Source: Roseateles amylovorans (lineage in GTDB: Bacteria > Pseudomonadota > Gammaproteobacteria > Burkholderiales > Burkholderiaceae_C). From it: DNA of 64,000 nt. Location: positions 4,526,001 to 4,590,000 of the forward strand of contig NZ_CP104562.2 of NCBI RefSeq assembly GCF_025398155.2, given 5' to 3'. Shown here one piece after another: positions 51,757 through 60,107 of this stretch (positions within the stretch are counted from its first letter, which is position 1; the number at the start of each line of letters is the position of its first letter). The notes beneath the pieces were generated by a model, which saw only the letters and a list, made by a program, of their open reading frames with translations, searched no databases and had not been told where the DNA came from. Position numbers and translations under genes: made by a program.

Positions 51757-53910
51757 GTGAACCAACCCGTCCAAGCCATCAACGCCGCCCAACTTGCTTC
51801 GAGGAAAACTGCAGGCCGTCAAACGTCAAAAGCCGTCAAAAGCAATGAGACGGGCCTCCCGGACGCGGTTGTCTCGCAAGCTGACAACGAACCCAGCGAC
51901 TTGTTCGAGCACAACATCGCTGACGCAGGGGCTCCAAACCCTCCGACCGCCCCCGCCGACTCGGCGCCTTCCAGTGAGCCGAACCTGTCTTTGAGCGAAC
52001 CGACCGAGGCCACCGACACCTCATGTCGCAAAGAGGGGCAGGCAGGCGATGACAATCAGAATTGTGATGCGCTATTGCCGTTGCCGTGGCTCATCGGCGG
52101 TGTCGGCGGAGTGGCATTCGCAGCCGCCGCGCTCAGCAGTGGAAGCAGCGCCTCGGGGCAGCAACCCAGCTTGGTGTCGCCATCAACAGTGCCCGGACGA
52201 AGCCCCTCCGAATCCGCCTCGTCATCCCAACCCGACCGTTCGATGACACCGGCTGATTCGGCAGCGCATCCGCTTTTACAAGCGCCGCGCCTGTCTACTG
52301 GCAGCGGACGGAGCACGATTGATCCGTCCGACCATATCAACGTTCAACTGACCTCCCCCGGCAATCGCTGGGTCTACCGATTGGACAACTCCACGGTCTG
52401 GGTAACAGGCGAGGGTCAGTCCATTCCCGCCGATGCGATCAGCAGGGGCGTGCATGCGGTGACAGTGGCACAGGTCGATGATCAAGGGCAAATCGGCGAT
52501 TTCGCGAAGATCGCGGTGCGCGTGCATGTGCCTAACTCCTCGCCGGAGTTGGCGTTGATCAACGACACCGGTATGTCACCGACCGACGGCTTGACCCACG
52601 ACGGCACGATCTCGGTGACCGGCTTGGCCAACGACGCCCCCTGGTATTACCGGGTGAATGGCAGTGCGACCTGGACACTGGGGACCCATGCCCAGATCCC
52701 CGCGGAAGCCTTGAAGGACGGAAGCAATGTCGTTGAGGTTTACCAGCAGGGCGATGACCCGGACACCGTGGTCATTAAAACGCTGGTCGTTCAGTTGGAT
52801 CAGACAGCGCCCGACGCGCCTGTTCTGACGATAAACAGCGCCGCGCCGGTGCTGAACGCGTCTGGCTCTGTCAACCTGTCCCAACTTGAGGCAGGCGGGA
52901 CGTGGGAATGGCGCGTGGACGGCGGCGATTGGCATCATGGGCAAGGCAGTGCACTGCCATCGACCGATCTACTTCAAGGAAGTCAGAGGGTTGACGTCCG
53001 GCAGACGGATGGCGCAGGCAATGTGAGCAACATCCAGTCACTCGACCTCTCCGTCGATTTTTCAACGCCCGGGCAGTTGTCAGCGTCTGTGATGAAAAAC
53101 AGCAGCACCGTGGCAACCAACAATCTGATCTCTGCAAACGGTTATCTTGCAATTGGCGCATTGGACCCCAATGCGCATTGGGAATTCAAGGTGGGTGGGG
53201 ATGATCATTGGCGCCTGGGGAATGACAACGGCGTTCTTTCCACCCGATATTTCGACGAGGGCAGCAACACAGTGCTCATCCGTCAAGTCAATGAAGCCGG
53301 TAACGCAGGTACGGAAACCGCGGTGACGTTCAATGTGGACACGGTGGCCCCGGTCATCGACATCATCCCCATTAAAGAGGCGTCTTTCCTGCCAAATGAA
53401 CATTACATGTACTTGAATGCGGATAGCTCGTTCAAAGTGAAAGTTGACACCCAAACGAAAGTCACCTTTGCCGGACAAACATATAACATTGCCGCCGGAG
53501 GTTTGGCCGTGTGGGTTGCGGGCTATTTGAAGGAAGGCACCAATACCCTGGTGGCGACAGCGACCGATGAGGCTGGGAACGTGACCACACGTACCTTCAC
53601 GCTCGTCTACGACGGCACTCCTCCGAAGGCCCCAGTTCTCTCGCTGAAAAATGACACAGGCGCTTATTCGATGGACGGCATCACGTCTGACGGAACGATC
53701 GAGGTGTTAGGTTTGCAGTACGAGGATAAAATTCGCCATAGCGAGGACAATGGGCTGTCGTGGTCTGATTGGTCACAGACGCGTGAGATTGCTTCCAGCG
53801 TTTTCGGTAACGACGGTGAGAAACGCGTGATGGTGCAGGCGATGGACACCCTTGGCAATATCGGTGCGTCTTCCACCATCCATTTCACACTGGATTCCAC
53901 AGTGCTTTAA
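51757..53910 (+). CDS. BapA-type repeat protein with bacterial Ig-like domains, copy 1
   Basis: Protein of 717 aa from a GTG start with GGAG upstream. No signal peptide. Residues 1-105 are polar and disordered, 106-126 a Gly/Ala-rich hydrophobic stretch (WLIGGVGGVAFAAAAL) like that near the N-terminus of large type-I-secreted adhesins, then a Ser/Pro linker to about 190. Six Ig-like units follow at roughly 194-257, 263-349, 353-434, 440-527, 531-617 and 623-715, with motifs such as NDTGMSPTDGLTHDGTISVTGL and RQTDGAGNVS. No Ca-binding RTX nonapeptides or secretion signal is seen, so export is uncertain. DNA is visibly less GC-rich than its neighbours, suggesting transfer. Confidence 0.8.
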   Translation: MNQPVQAINAAQLASRKTAGRQTSKAVKSNETGLPDAVVSQADNEPSDLFEHNIADAGAPNPPTAPADSAPSSEPNLSLSEPTEATDTSCRKEGQAGDDNQNCDALLPLPWLIGGVGGVAFAAAALSSGSSASGQQPSLVSPSTVPGRSPSESASSSQPDRSMTPADSAAHPLLQAPRLSTGSGRSTIDPSDHINVQLTSPGNRWVYRLDNSTVWVTGEGQSIPADAISRGVHAVTVAQVDDQGQIGDFAKIAVRVHVPNSSPELALINDTGMSPTDGLTHDGTISVTGLANDAPWYYRVNGSATWTLGTHAQIPAEALKDGSNVVEVYQQGDDPDTVVIKTLVVQLDQTAPDAPVLTINSAAPVLNASGSVNLSQLEAGGTWEWRVDGGDWHHGQGSALPSTDLLQGSQRVDVRQTDGAGNVSNIQSLDLSVDFSTPGQLSASVMKNSSTVATNNLISANGYLAIGALDPNAHWEFKVGGDDHWRLGNDNGVLSTRYFDEGSNTVLIRQVNEAGNAGTETAVTFNVDTVAPVIDIIPIKEASFLPNEHYMYLNADSSFKVKVDTQTKVTFAGQTYNIAAGGLAVWVAGYLKEGTNTLVATATDEAGNVTTRTFTLVYDGTPPKAPVLSLKNDTGAYSMDGITSDGTIEVLGLQYEDKIRHSEDNGLSWSDWSQTREIASSVFGNDGEKRVMVQAMDTLGNIGASSTIHFTLDSTVL

Positions 53911-53916
53911 CCACCG

Positions 53917-54012
53917 CACCATCAAGTGCGGCCTTGGGCGATGCAAAAGTCGGTGCAGACGGTGCATCGTTCCGATGACCGACCGGAAGGACGCTTCACC
54001 ACGATGAAGTGA
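53917..54012 (+). pseudogene. Duplicated 3' tail of substrate-binding protein gene
   Basis: The 31 sense codons from HHQVRPWAMQK to GRFTTMK and the TGA match the end of the gene at 51234 with a few synonymous and one amino-acid change. There is no start, so it is the left edge of duplicated unit 2. Confidence 0.95.
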
Positions 54013-54367
54013 GGCGGTCCTCGGCGTGCCCGGGAGGGCGTGCCGGGGCTTCAGCCGCTTGCTCACAGGCGCCGATGGCGCGCTTCGCCCGACGCTGCGG
54101 CGTGAGGCACTCACCCTCCCTCTCCCCCACGGGGCGGGCCATGGATCACAGCAGAAGCGGACGAGCGACATGCAGATCCGCTGGTCGCTCACTCGTCGCT
54201 GGCTTTCAGCCAACGGCCGTCGCCAGTCGTTCAAGAGAAGACCTGCTTCGACCCGCCCAGGCGACCCCCACGGCCGCCGTGGAGACTGGAGACTGCCGCC
54301 GTCCCCGGGAATCGACGCAGTACAGCGGCTGAGCGTAGCGGTTGAGTGGCGCGGTGAGCGCGGGTAG
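54013..54367. other. Gene-free spacer, counterpart of 51235-51601
   Basis: Recognisable copy of the first spacer but with many changes. No feature identified. Confidence 0.6.
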
Positions 54368-54522
54368 CTCGGACTCGAAATAACTATTAACTGCACACGA
54401 TGCTGCAGGTTTTTGCCATTCGAGCTCCGTAAACCACGGATTTGTTGAGGTGCCATGTGACAGCTCAGGCGCTGAAACTGATGCCTGCGCTTTCGTAACC
54501 AGTACCCAACGGAGTAATACCT
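54368..54522 (+). promoter_or_regulatory. Conserved leader of the 717-aa gene, copy 2
   Basis: Nearly identical to 51602-51756. All stem bases of the ten-base inverted repeat are unchanged; the changes fall in loops or outside it. Confidence 0.45.
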
Positions 54523-56676
54523 GTGAACCAACCCGTCCAAGCCATCAACGCCGCCCAACTTGCTTCGAGGAAAACTGCAGGCCGTCAAACGTCAAAAGCC
54601 GTCAAAGGCAATGAGACGGGCCTCCCGGACGCGGTTGTCTCGCAAGTTGACAGAGAGCCCAGCGACCTGTTCGAGCACAACATCGCTGACGCAGGGGCTC
54701 CAAACCCTCCGACCGCCCCCGCCGACTCGGCGCCTTCCAGTGAGCCGGACCTGTCTTTGAGCGAACCGACCGAGGCCACCGACACCTCATGTCGCAAAGA
54801 GGGGCAGGCAGGCGATGACAATCAGAATTGTGGTGCGCTATTGCCGTTGCCGTGGCTCATCGGCGGTGTCGGCGGAGTGGCATTCGCAGCTGCCGCGCTA
54901 GGCAGCGGAAGCGGCGCCGCAGGGCAGCAACCCAGCTTGGTGTCGCCATCAACAGTGCCCGGACGAAGCCCCTCCGAATCCGCCTCGTCATCCCAACCCG
55001 ACCGTTCGATGACACCGGCTGATTCGGCAGCGCATCCGCTTTTACAGGCGCCGCGCCTGTCTACTGGCAGCGGACGGAGCACGATTGATCCGTCCGACCA
55101 TATCGACGTTCAATTGACCTCGCCCGGCAATCGCTGGGTCTACCGATTGGACAACTCCACGGTCTGGGTAACAGGCGAGGGTCAGTCCATTCCCGCCGAT
55201 GCGATCAGCAGGGGCGTGCATGCGGTGACAGTGGCACAGATCGATGATCAAGGGCAAATCGGCGATATCGCGACGATGGCGGTGCGCGTGCGTGCGCCTG
55301 ACTCCTCGCCGGAGTTGGCATTGGTCAACGACACCGGTATGTCACCGACCGACGGCTTGACCCACGACGGCACGATCTCGGTGACCGGCTTGGCCAACGA
55401 CGCCCCCTGGTATTACCGGGTGAATGGCAGTGCGACCTGGACACTGGGGACACATGCCCAGATCCCCGCGGAAGCCTTGAAGGACGGAAGCAATGTCGTT
55501 GAGGTTTACCAGCAGGGCGATGACCCGGAAACCGTGATCATTAAAACGCTGGTCGTTCAGTTGGATCAGACAGCGCCCGACGCGCCTGTTCTGACGACAA
55601 GCAGCGCCGTGCCGGTGCTGAACGCGTCTGGCTCTGTCAACCTGTCCCAACTCGAGGCAGGCGGGACGTGGGAATGGCGCGTGGACGGCGGCGATTGGCA
55701 TCATGGGCAAGGCAGTGCACTGCCATCGACCGATCTACTTCAAGGAAGTCAGAGGGTTGACGTCCGGCAGACGGATGGCGCAGGCAATGTGAGCAACATC
55801 CAGTCACTCGACCTCTCCGTCGATTTTTCAACGCCCGGGCTGTTGTCAGCGTCTGTGATGAAAAACAGCAGCACCGTGGCAACCAACAATCTGATCTCAG
55901 CAAACGGTTATCTTGCAATTGGCGCATTGGACCCCAACGCGCATTGGGAATTCAAGGTGGGTGGGGATGATCATTGGCGCCTGGGGACTGACAACGGCGT
56001 TCTTTCCACCCGATATTTCGAAGAGGGCAGCAACACAGTGCTCGTCCGTCAAGTCAATGAAGCTGGCAACGCAGGTGCTGAAACCACGGTGACGTTGAAA
56101 GTGGACACGGTAGCCCCGCTCATTGAAATCATCCCCATTAAAGAAGTGAAATTCTGGCCAGCGTCACAAGTTGTGTACCTGAACACATATAGCTCATTCA
56201 AAGTGACATCTGATGGCCAAACGAAAGTCACCTTCGCCGGACAAACATACAACATTGACGCCGGAGGTTCGGCCGTGTGGATTGCGGGCTATTTAGAGCC
56301 AGGTGTTAATACGCTGATGGCGACATCGACCGATGAGGCTGGGAACGTGGCGACACGTACCTTCACGCTCGTCTACGACGGCACTCCTCCGAAGGCCCCA
56401 ATTCTCTCGCTGAAAAATGACACGGGCGCCTCTTCGACGGACGGCATCACGTCTGACGGAACGATCCAGGTCGCAGGCTTGTTCACCGATGATCAAATCC
56501 GCTACAGCGAGGATAATGGGCTGTCGTGGTCTGATTGGTCCAAGACGCGTGAGATTGCTTCCAGCGTTTTCGGTACCGACGGTGAGAAATATCTGATGGT
56601 GCAGGCGCAAGATTCCTCTGGCAATATTGGTATGTCTTCCACCATCCATTTCACACTGGATTCCACAGTGCTTTAA
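54523..56676 (+). CDS. BapA-type repeat protein with bacterial Ig-like domains, copy 2
   Basis: Same length (717 aa), GTG start and domain plan as copy 1. By eye some 70-75 substitutions separate them; more than half fall in the last ~187 residues (domains 5 and 6), e.g. FLPNEHYMYLNAD versus FWPASQVVYLNTY, while domains 1-4 are almost the same. Both genes are intact with no frameshift. Possible role in surface attachment or interaction, inferred from domain type only. Confidence 0.8.
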   Translation: MNQPVQAINAAQLASRKTAGRQTSKAVKGNETGLPDAVVSQVDREPSDLFEHNIADAGAPNPPTAPADSAPSSEPDLSLSEPTEATDTSCRKEGQAGDDNQNCGALLPLPWLIGGVGGVAFAAAALGSGSGAAGQQPSLVSPSTVPGRSPSESASSSQPDRSMTPADSAAHPLLQAPRLSTGSGRSTIDPSDHIDVQLTSPGNRWVYRLDNSTVWVTGEGQSIPADAISRGVHAVTVAQIDDQGQIGDIATMAVRVRAPDSSPELALVNDTGMSPTDGLTHDGTISVTGLANDAPWYYRVNGSATWTLGTHAQIPAEALKDGSNVVEVYQQGDDPETVIIKTLVVQLDQTAPDAPVLTTSSAVPVLNASGSVNLSQLEAGGTWEWRVDGGDWHHGQGSALPSTDLLQGSQRVDVRQTDGAGNVSNIQSLDLSVDFSTPGLLSASVMKNSSTVATNNLISANGYLAIGALDPNAHWEFKVGGDDHWRLGTDNGVLSTRYFEEGSNTVLVRQVNEAGNAGAETTVTLKVDTVAPLIEIIPIKEVKFWPASQVVYLNTYSSFKVTSDGQTKVTFAGQTYNIDAGGSAVWIAGYLEPGVNTLMATSTDEAGNVATRTFTLVYDGTPPKAPILSLKNDTGASSTDGITSDGTIQVAGLFTDDQIRYSEDNGLSWSDWSKTREIASSVFGTDGEKYLMVQAQDSSGNIGMSSTIHFTLDSTVL

Positions 56677-56690
56677 TCCCCCCCCTCTTC

Positions 56691-56783
56691 CTAGAGTCGC
56701 CCAGCCTCTTCCACGGCGATCTCGTCAAAGGGGCTGATGGACATCTTCACGATGGCGATGTCTACCCCGGTCGCTGTCGGCGA
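56691..56783 (-). pseudogene. etfB: Fragment of electron transfer flavoprotein beta subunit
   Basis: On the minus strand about 25 codons read TGVDIAIVKMSISPFDEIAV then EEAGRL and a stop. This matches the conserved early region of EtfB (typically TGVDIANVKMSMNPFDEIAV), with only a few changes. No start and nothing recognisable on either side; the stop replaces the lysine that normally follows RL. It is a gene remnant. Confidence 0.8.
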
Positions 56784-56822
56784 GACGCCCCCGGCGGCCC
56801 GCTAAACCGGACAGTGCCATAC

Positions 56823-56930
56823 GCGCGGATCGAAAGATCTGCCCGCATGCCGTGGGCGAGGAAGAACACGGTGCAGGCGGTGCATCGATCGGACGATCGG
56901 CCGCAGGGCCGCTTCACGACGATGAAGTGA
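56823..56930 (+). pseudogene. Remnant of a third substrate-binding protein gene
   Basis: From 56850, 26 codons (PWARKNTVQAVHRSDDRPQG, then RFTTMK and TGA) match the C-terminus of the two substrate-binding proteins but are more diverged than the 53917 copy. Just before it, 56823-56846 resembles the GAAA-loop hairpin found after substrate-binding gene 1. The arrangement fits an internal deletion of a third gene that left its upstream hairpin and its last codons. Confidence 0.8.
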
Positions 56931-57047
56931 CGCCCGCCTCGGCGCGATGGGATGTCGCACCGAGGCCGGACCGCCGCGCTCCGCCGGCGCATGGGTCAGC
57001 GCATGGACCGACGGATTCGCCGCCGGATTCGCCGCTGGATGCGTCCG

Positions 57048-59780
57048 TCAGTCGATGTCGGCACTCAGATCGACCGTCAGCGCGCGACGCACCAACGCCG
57101 CCTGCTGCTGCCGGTGAATCGCTGCCGACGCGGTCGCGCCGGCGGCGGTCACCGCGCGGGACACCTCCCGCAGGGCCACGCCCGCCGGCAGCAGCGACGT
57201 CAGTTCATCGCGGACGAAGTGCCAGGCGCCTTGGTTGCGGGTCTCTTCCTGCACCCAGGTGATCTGCTCGGCCTGCGGATAGCGACGCAACACGGCCGCC
57301 AGCGCCGCCGACGGGAACGGATAGAGCTGCTCCACCCGCACCAGCGCGGTCGATGCGGCCTCCGGCTGCGCCTCCCGACCGGACAGCAGGTCGTAATGCA
57401 CCTTGCCGCTGGACAGCACGATCGACCGCACCGCGCCGGCCTGCGCCTCATCCAGGCTGGCATCGTCCAGCACCGTCTGGAAGTGGCCGCCCGCCACCTC
57501 GCCCACCGGGGTATGGCTGCGGGACTCACCGAGCAACACCGCCTTGGGCGTCAGCACGATCAGCGGCTTGCGCACCGGGTCCAAGGCCTGACGACGCAGC
57601 AGCTGCGCGTACTGGCCCGAGGTGGAGGGCATGGCCACCCGCAGGTTGTCCGCACCGCAGAGCTGCAGCACCCGGCTGAGGAAACCGTTCGAATGCTCCG
57701 GCCCCACACCTTCATAGCCATGCGGCAGCAGCACGGTCAGCGAGGCGTCCACGCCCCACTTCTCTTCGCCGGAGCTGATGTACTGGTCGAGATAGACCTG
57801 CGCGCCGTTGACGAAGTCGCCGAACTGCGCCTCCCAGACGGTGAGCACATCGCGCCCTTGCACGCTGTGGCCGTATTCATAGCCCAGCACCGCTTCTTCC
57901 GAAAGCACCGAGTTGTGGACCTCCCACCGAGCGGCCTTGCTGGCAAAGCGCGCCAGCGGCGTCCAGGTGGACGGCGCCGGGGCCGACGAGGTCGCACCCT
58001 CGCCACCTTGGTGATGCCACACCGCATGCCGATGCAAGAAGGTGCCGCGCTGCACATCCAGACCCGAAAGGCGCACGCCCACGCCGGCCTGCAGCACCTG
58101 TGCCCAGGCCAGCGCCTCGGCGGTGCACCAGTCCGCGGGCTGTCGGTCGTCCGCCGCCATGGCGCGCCAGCGTGCCAACTGGTCACGCAGCAGCGGATGC
58201 GGCTGGAACGAGGGCGGCAGATCGGCCAGCGCGGTGAGCAGCTCGTGCAGCGGCATGACATCGCTCGGTGCCTTCGACGCGCCTGCAGCGGAAGATGCGT
58301 TCGCCGCGCCATTGACGGCGCCGTTCGGAGGCGTCGTCGATTCGCCACCGATTGGCGTCGCACTCAACAGGGGACTCGCGGGATCAAAGGCATTGACCTC
58401 ATCAGCGAGTTGAGAGGCCACCGCCTGTGCCAGCCGACCGCTGGCCGCCAGCTGCTGCGCATACAGCGTCGTCACCCCCGGCTTGGCAGGGATGCGCCGA
58501 TACAGGTCGGGACTGGTCAATGCCGGCACATCATGCTCGGAATGGCCGAACCGTCGATAGCCGACAAGGTCGATCACCACGTCGGTCCCGAAGCGCGCGC
58601 GGTAGTCCACGGCCAGACGCGCCGCCCGCAGCACCGCTTCCGGATCATCAGCACTGGCGCGCAGCACCGGCGCATCCACCATGCGGGTGGGATCGGTGCA
58701 GTAGCGTGCAGCCTGCGCATCCATGCGGTTGGGCTCGGTGAAACCGAGTTGGTTGTTGATGATGATGTGGACCACGCCGCCCACCTCATAGCCGGGCTTC
58801 TGACCCATGGCCAAGGTCTCCATCACCACGCCCTGGCCGGCAAAGGCCGCGTCGCCGTGCATCACAACCGCCATGCAGCGGTCGGGCCGATCGGCGGCGG
58901 TCGATCGCGCCGCGCGCGTCATGCCGACAACGACGGGATAGACGCTCTGCAGATGCGAAGGATTGGCCGACAGCCGCACCCGCACCGGGCCGTTCGAGGT
59001 CTGGACCTGCGACTCGCCGCCGAGGTGATAGACCAGATCACGCTGCCGCTCCGGATGCGCCGGCGCGGTCTCGAAGTAGTCGGTGATCTCATCGACGCGA
59101 CGGCCCATCAGGTTGACCAGCACATTCACCCGGCCGCGATGCGGCATGCCCATCAGCACCTGATCGACGCCCTGTCCTGCGGCGGCGTCGAGTACCGCAT
59201 CCAGCAACGGCAGCAGCGCTTCGCAACCCTCCAGCGAAAAGCGCTTGCCATGGGGGAATCGCTGCTGAAGATGGCGCTCCCAGCCTTCCACCCGCGCCAG
59301 GCGGGCCAGCAGATCGCGCGCGCCGGCCGTGGTCAGCGGCGCCTGGGGCGCCTCCATGCGCTGCTGCCACCAGCGGCGACGGTCCTCATCCCGCACCGCG
59401 GACAGGTCCAGCGACAAGGTGCCGCAATACAGGGCCTGCAACCGCTCTCGCAAGGCCCCCACATCCGAGGCGCCCAGCACTGTGGCGCCATCGTCCGCGA
59501 CCGGGTCGTGAGGTGACAGCCCGAACTGCGCCGGATGGAGCAGCGGATCGTCGAACCGGTCGCCCAAGGCCGGCGCCTCGGCGCTGGCTTCATCGGGCAT
59601 CGCCAGCGGATCCAGTCGCGCCCATTGATGGCCGTTGCGGCGAAATGCCTCGAGCAGCGCGGCGATGCCGGGCCGCAGGCGCGGCGATTCGGAAACCGTC
59701 GCGTCCGACGGATCGGTATCGCGATCGAAATTGCAGCGAAGCGCCCAGGCGTGACGCCCGAACGATGTGTGGACTGACAT
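57048..59780 (-). CDS. Second SucA-like 2-oxo acid dehydrogenase E1
   Basis: ThDP-dependent E1 paralogue of 910 aa. Conserved: GMPHRGRVNVLVN (211-223), DLVYHLGGES with H252, SANPSHLQSVYPVV, HGDAAFAGQG, INNQLGFTEPN, SEEAVLGYEYGHS and LPHGYEGVGPEHSNGFL. The E2-anchoring N-terminus of the window's own SucA is absent and replaced by about 35 unrelated residues; an extra Ala/Ser/Pro-rich insert lies near residue 480. No E2 or E3 gene is beside it. It may act alone or on another 2-oxo acid; GMPHRGR is also seen in DHTKD1-type 2-oxoadipate E1 (from memory). GGGAG precedes the ATG. Confidence 0.85.
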   Translation of the reverse strand: MSVHTSFGRHAWALRCNFDRDTDPSDATVSESPRLRPGIAALLEAFRRNGHQWARLDPLAMPDEASAEAPALGDRFDDPLLHPAQFGLSPHDPVADDGATVLGASDVGALRERLQALYCGTLSLDLSAVRDEDRRRWWQQRMEAPQAPLTTAGARDLLARLARVEGWERHLQQRFPHGKRFSLEGCEALLPLLDAVLDAAAGQGVDQVLMGMPHRGRVNVLVNLMGRRVDEITDYFETAPAHPERQRDLVYHLGGESQVQTSNGPVRVRLSANPSHLQSVYPVVVGMTRAARSTAADRPDRCMAVVMHGDAAFAGQGVVMETLAMGQKPGYEVGGVVHIIINNQLGFTEPNRMDAQAARYCTDPTRMVDAPVLRASADDPEAVLRAARLAVDYRARFGTDVVIDLVGYRRFGHSEHDVPALTSPDLYRRIPAKPGVTTLYAQQLAASGRLAQAVASQLADEVNAFDPASPLLSATPIGGESTTPPNGAVNGAANASSAAGASKAPSDVMPLHELLTALADLPPSFQPHPLLRDQLARWRAMAADDRQPADWCTAEALAWAQVLQAGVGVRLSGLDVQRGTFLHRHAVWHHQGGEGATSSAPAPSTWTPLARFASKAARWEVHNSVLSEEAVLGYEYGHSVQGRDVLTVWEAQFGDFVNGAQVYLDQYISSGEEKWGVDASLTVLLPHGYEGVGPEHSNGFLSRVLQLCGADNLRVAMPSTSGQYAQLLRRQALDPVRKPLIVLTPKAVLLGESRSHTPVGEVAGGHFQTVLDDASLDEAQAGAVRSIVLSSGKVHYDLLSGREAQPEAASTALVRVEQLYPFPSAALAAVLRRYPQAEQITWVQEETRNQGAWHFVRDELTSLLPAGVALREVSRAVTAAGATASAAIHRQQQAALVRRALTVDLSADID

Positions 59781-60107
59781 GTCGACTCCCTTGACGATGA
59801 AAGAGGCTGCTCGGCTGAGACGGGCTCTTCACGCCCACGGGTGACCCTCGACGCTCGAACGGCGCCTGTGCCAACCGATCCACCGTCCTCGATGAACGGC
59901 GGTCGGACAGCGGTCGGATTCCTCCCGGGCTGCGTGACCTCCGGCTCTGTGGCCGGTCTTGTCTCCAGTCCCCTCCAACCCACCTGTCGTGCCGGCCCGG
60001 TGGTGTGTCACCGGCCGGCGGCGGTGCCTGCATCAGGCCGTGGGCCTGGCATCACCGCCTGGGGCGCCGCGGGCTCGCGGCGCCTTGCCTGTCGCGTGCG
60101 GCCCGCC
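59781..60107. other. Spacer between the chemoreceptor and E1 paralogue genes
   Basis: About 330 bases with no gene. A perfect nine-base stem with a ggct loop at 60063-60084 lies just past the chemoreceptor stop; it lacks a T run, so it is at most a weak terminator. Confidence 0.5.

Larger units (their letters stand above)
51139..56676. repeat. Tandem duplication of about 2.77 kb, two units
   Basis: Unit 1 starts at the last 32 codons of substrate-binding gene 2 (51139) and ends with the 717-aa gene (53910). Unit 2 starts at the matching tail (53917) and ends with the second 717-aa gene (56676). Tail starts are 2778 bases apart and gene starts 2766 bases apart, so there are small indels between. 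Similarity is highest from about 51602 to 53370 and its counterpart, and lower at both ends. Confidence 0.95.

Noticed and set aside
51139..56930. Transposon or insertion sequence carrying the repeat genes
   Set aside because: No transposase, terminal inverted repeats or target-site duplication could be seen; the unit edges match gene tails instead.
57048..59780. Second complete 2-oxoglutarate dehydrogenase operon
   Set aside because: Only an E1-like gene is present; no E2 or E3 gene lies beside it.
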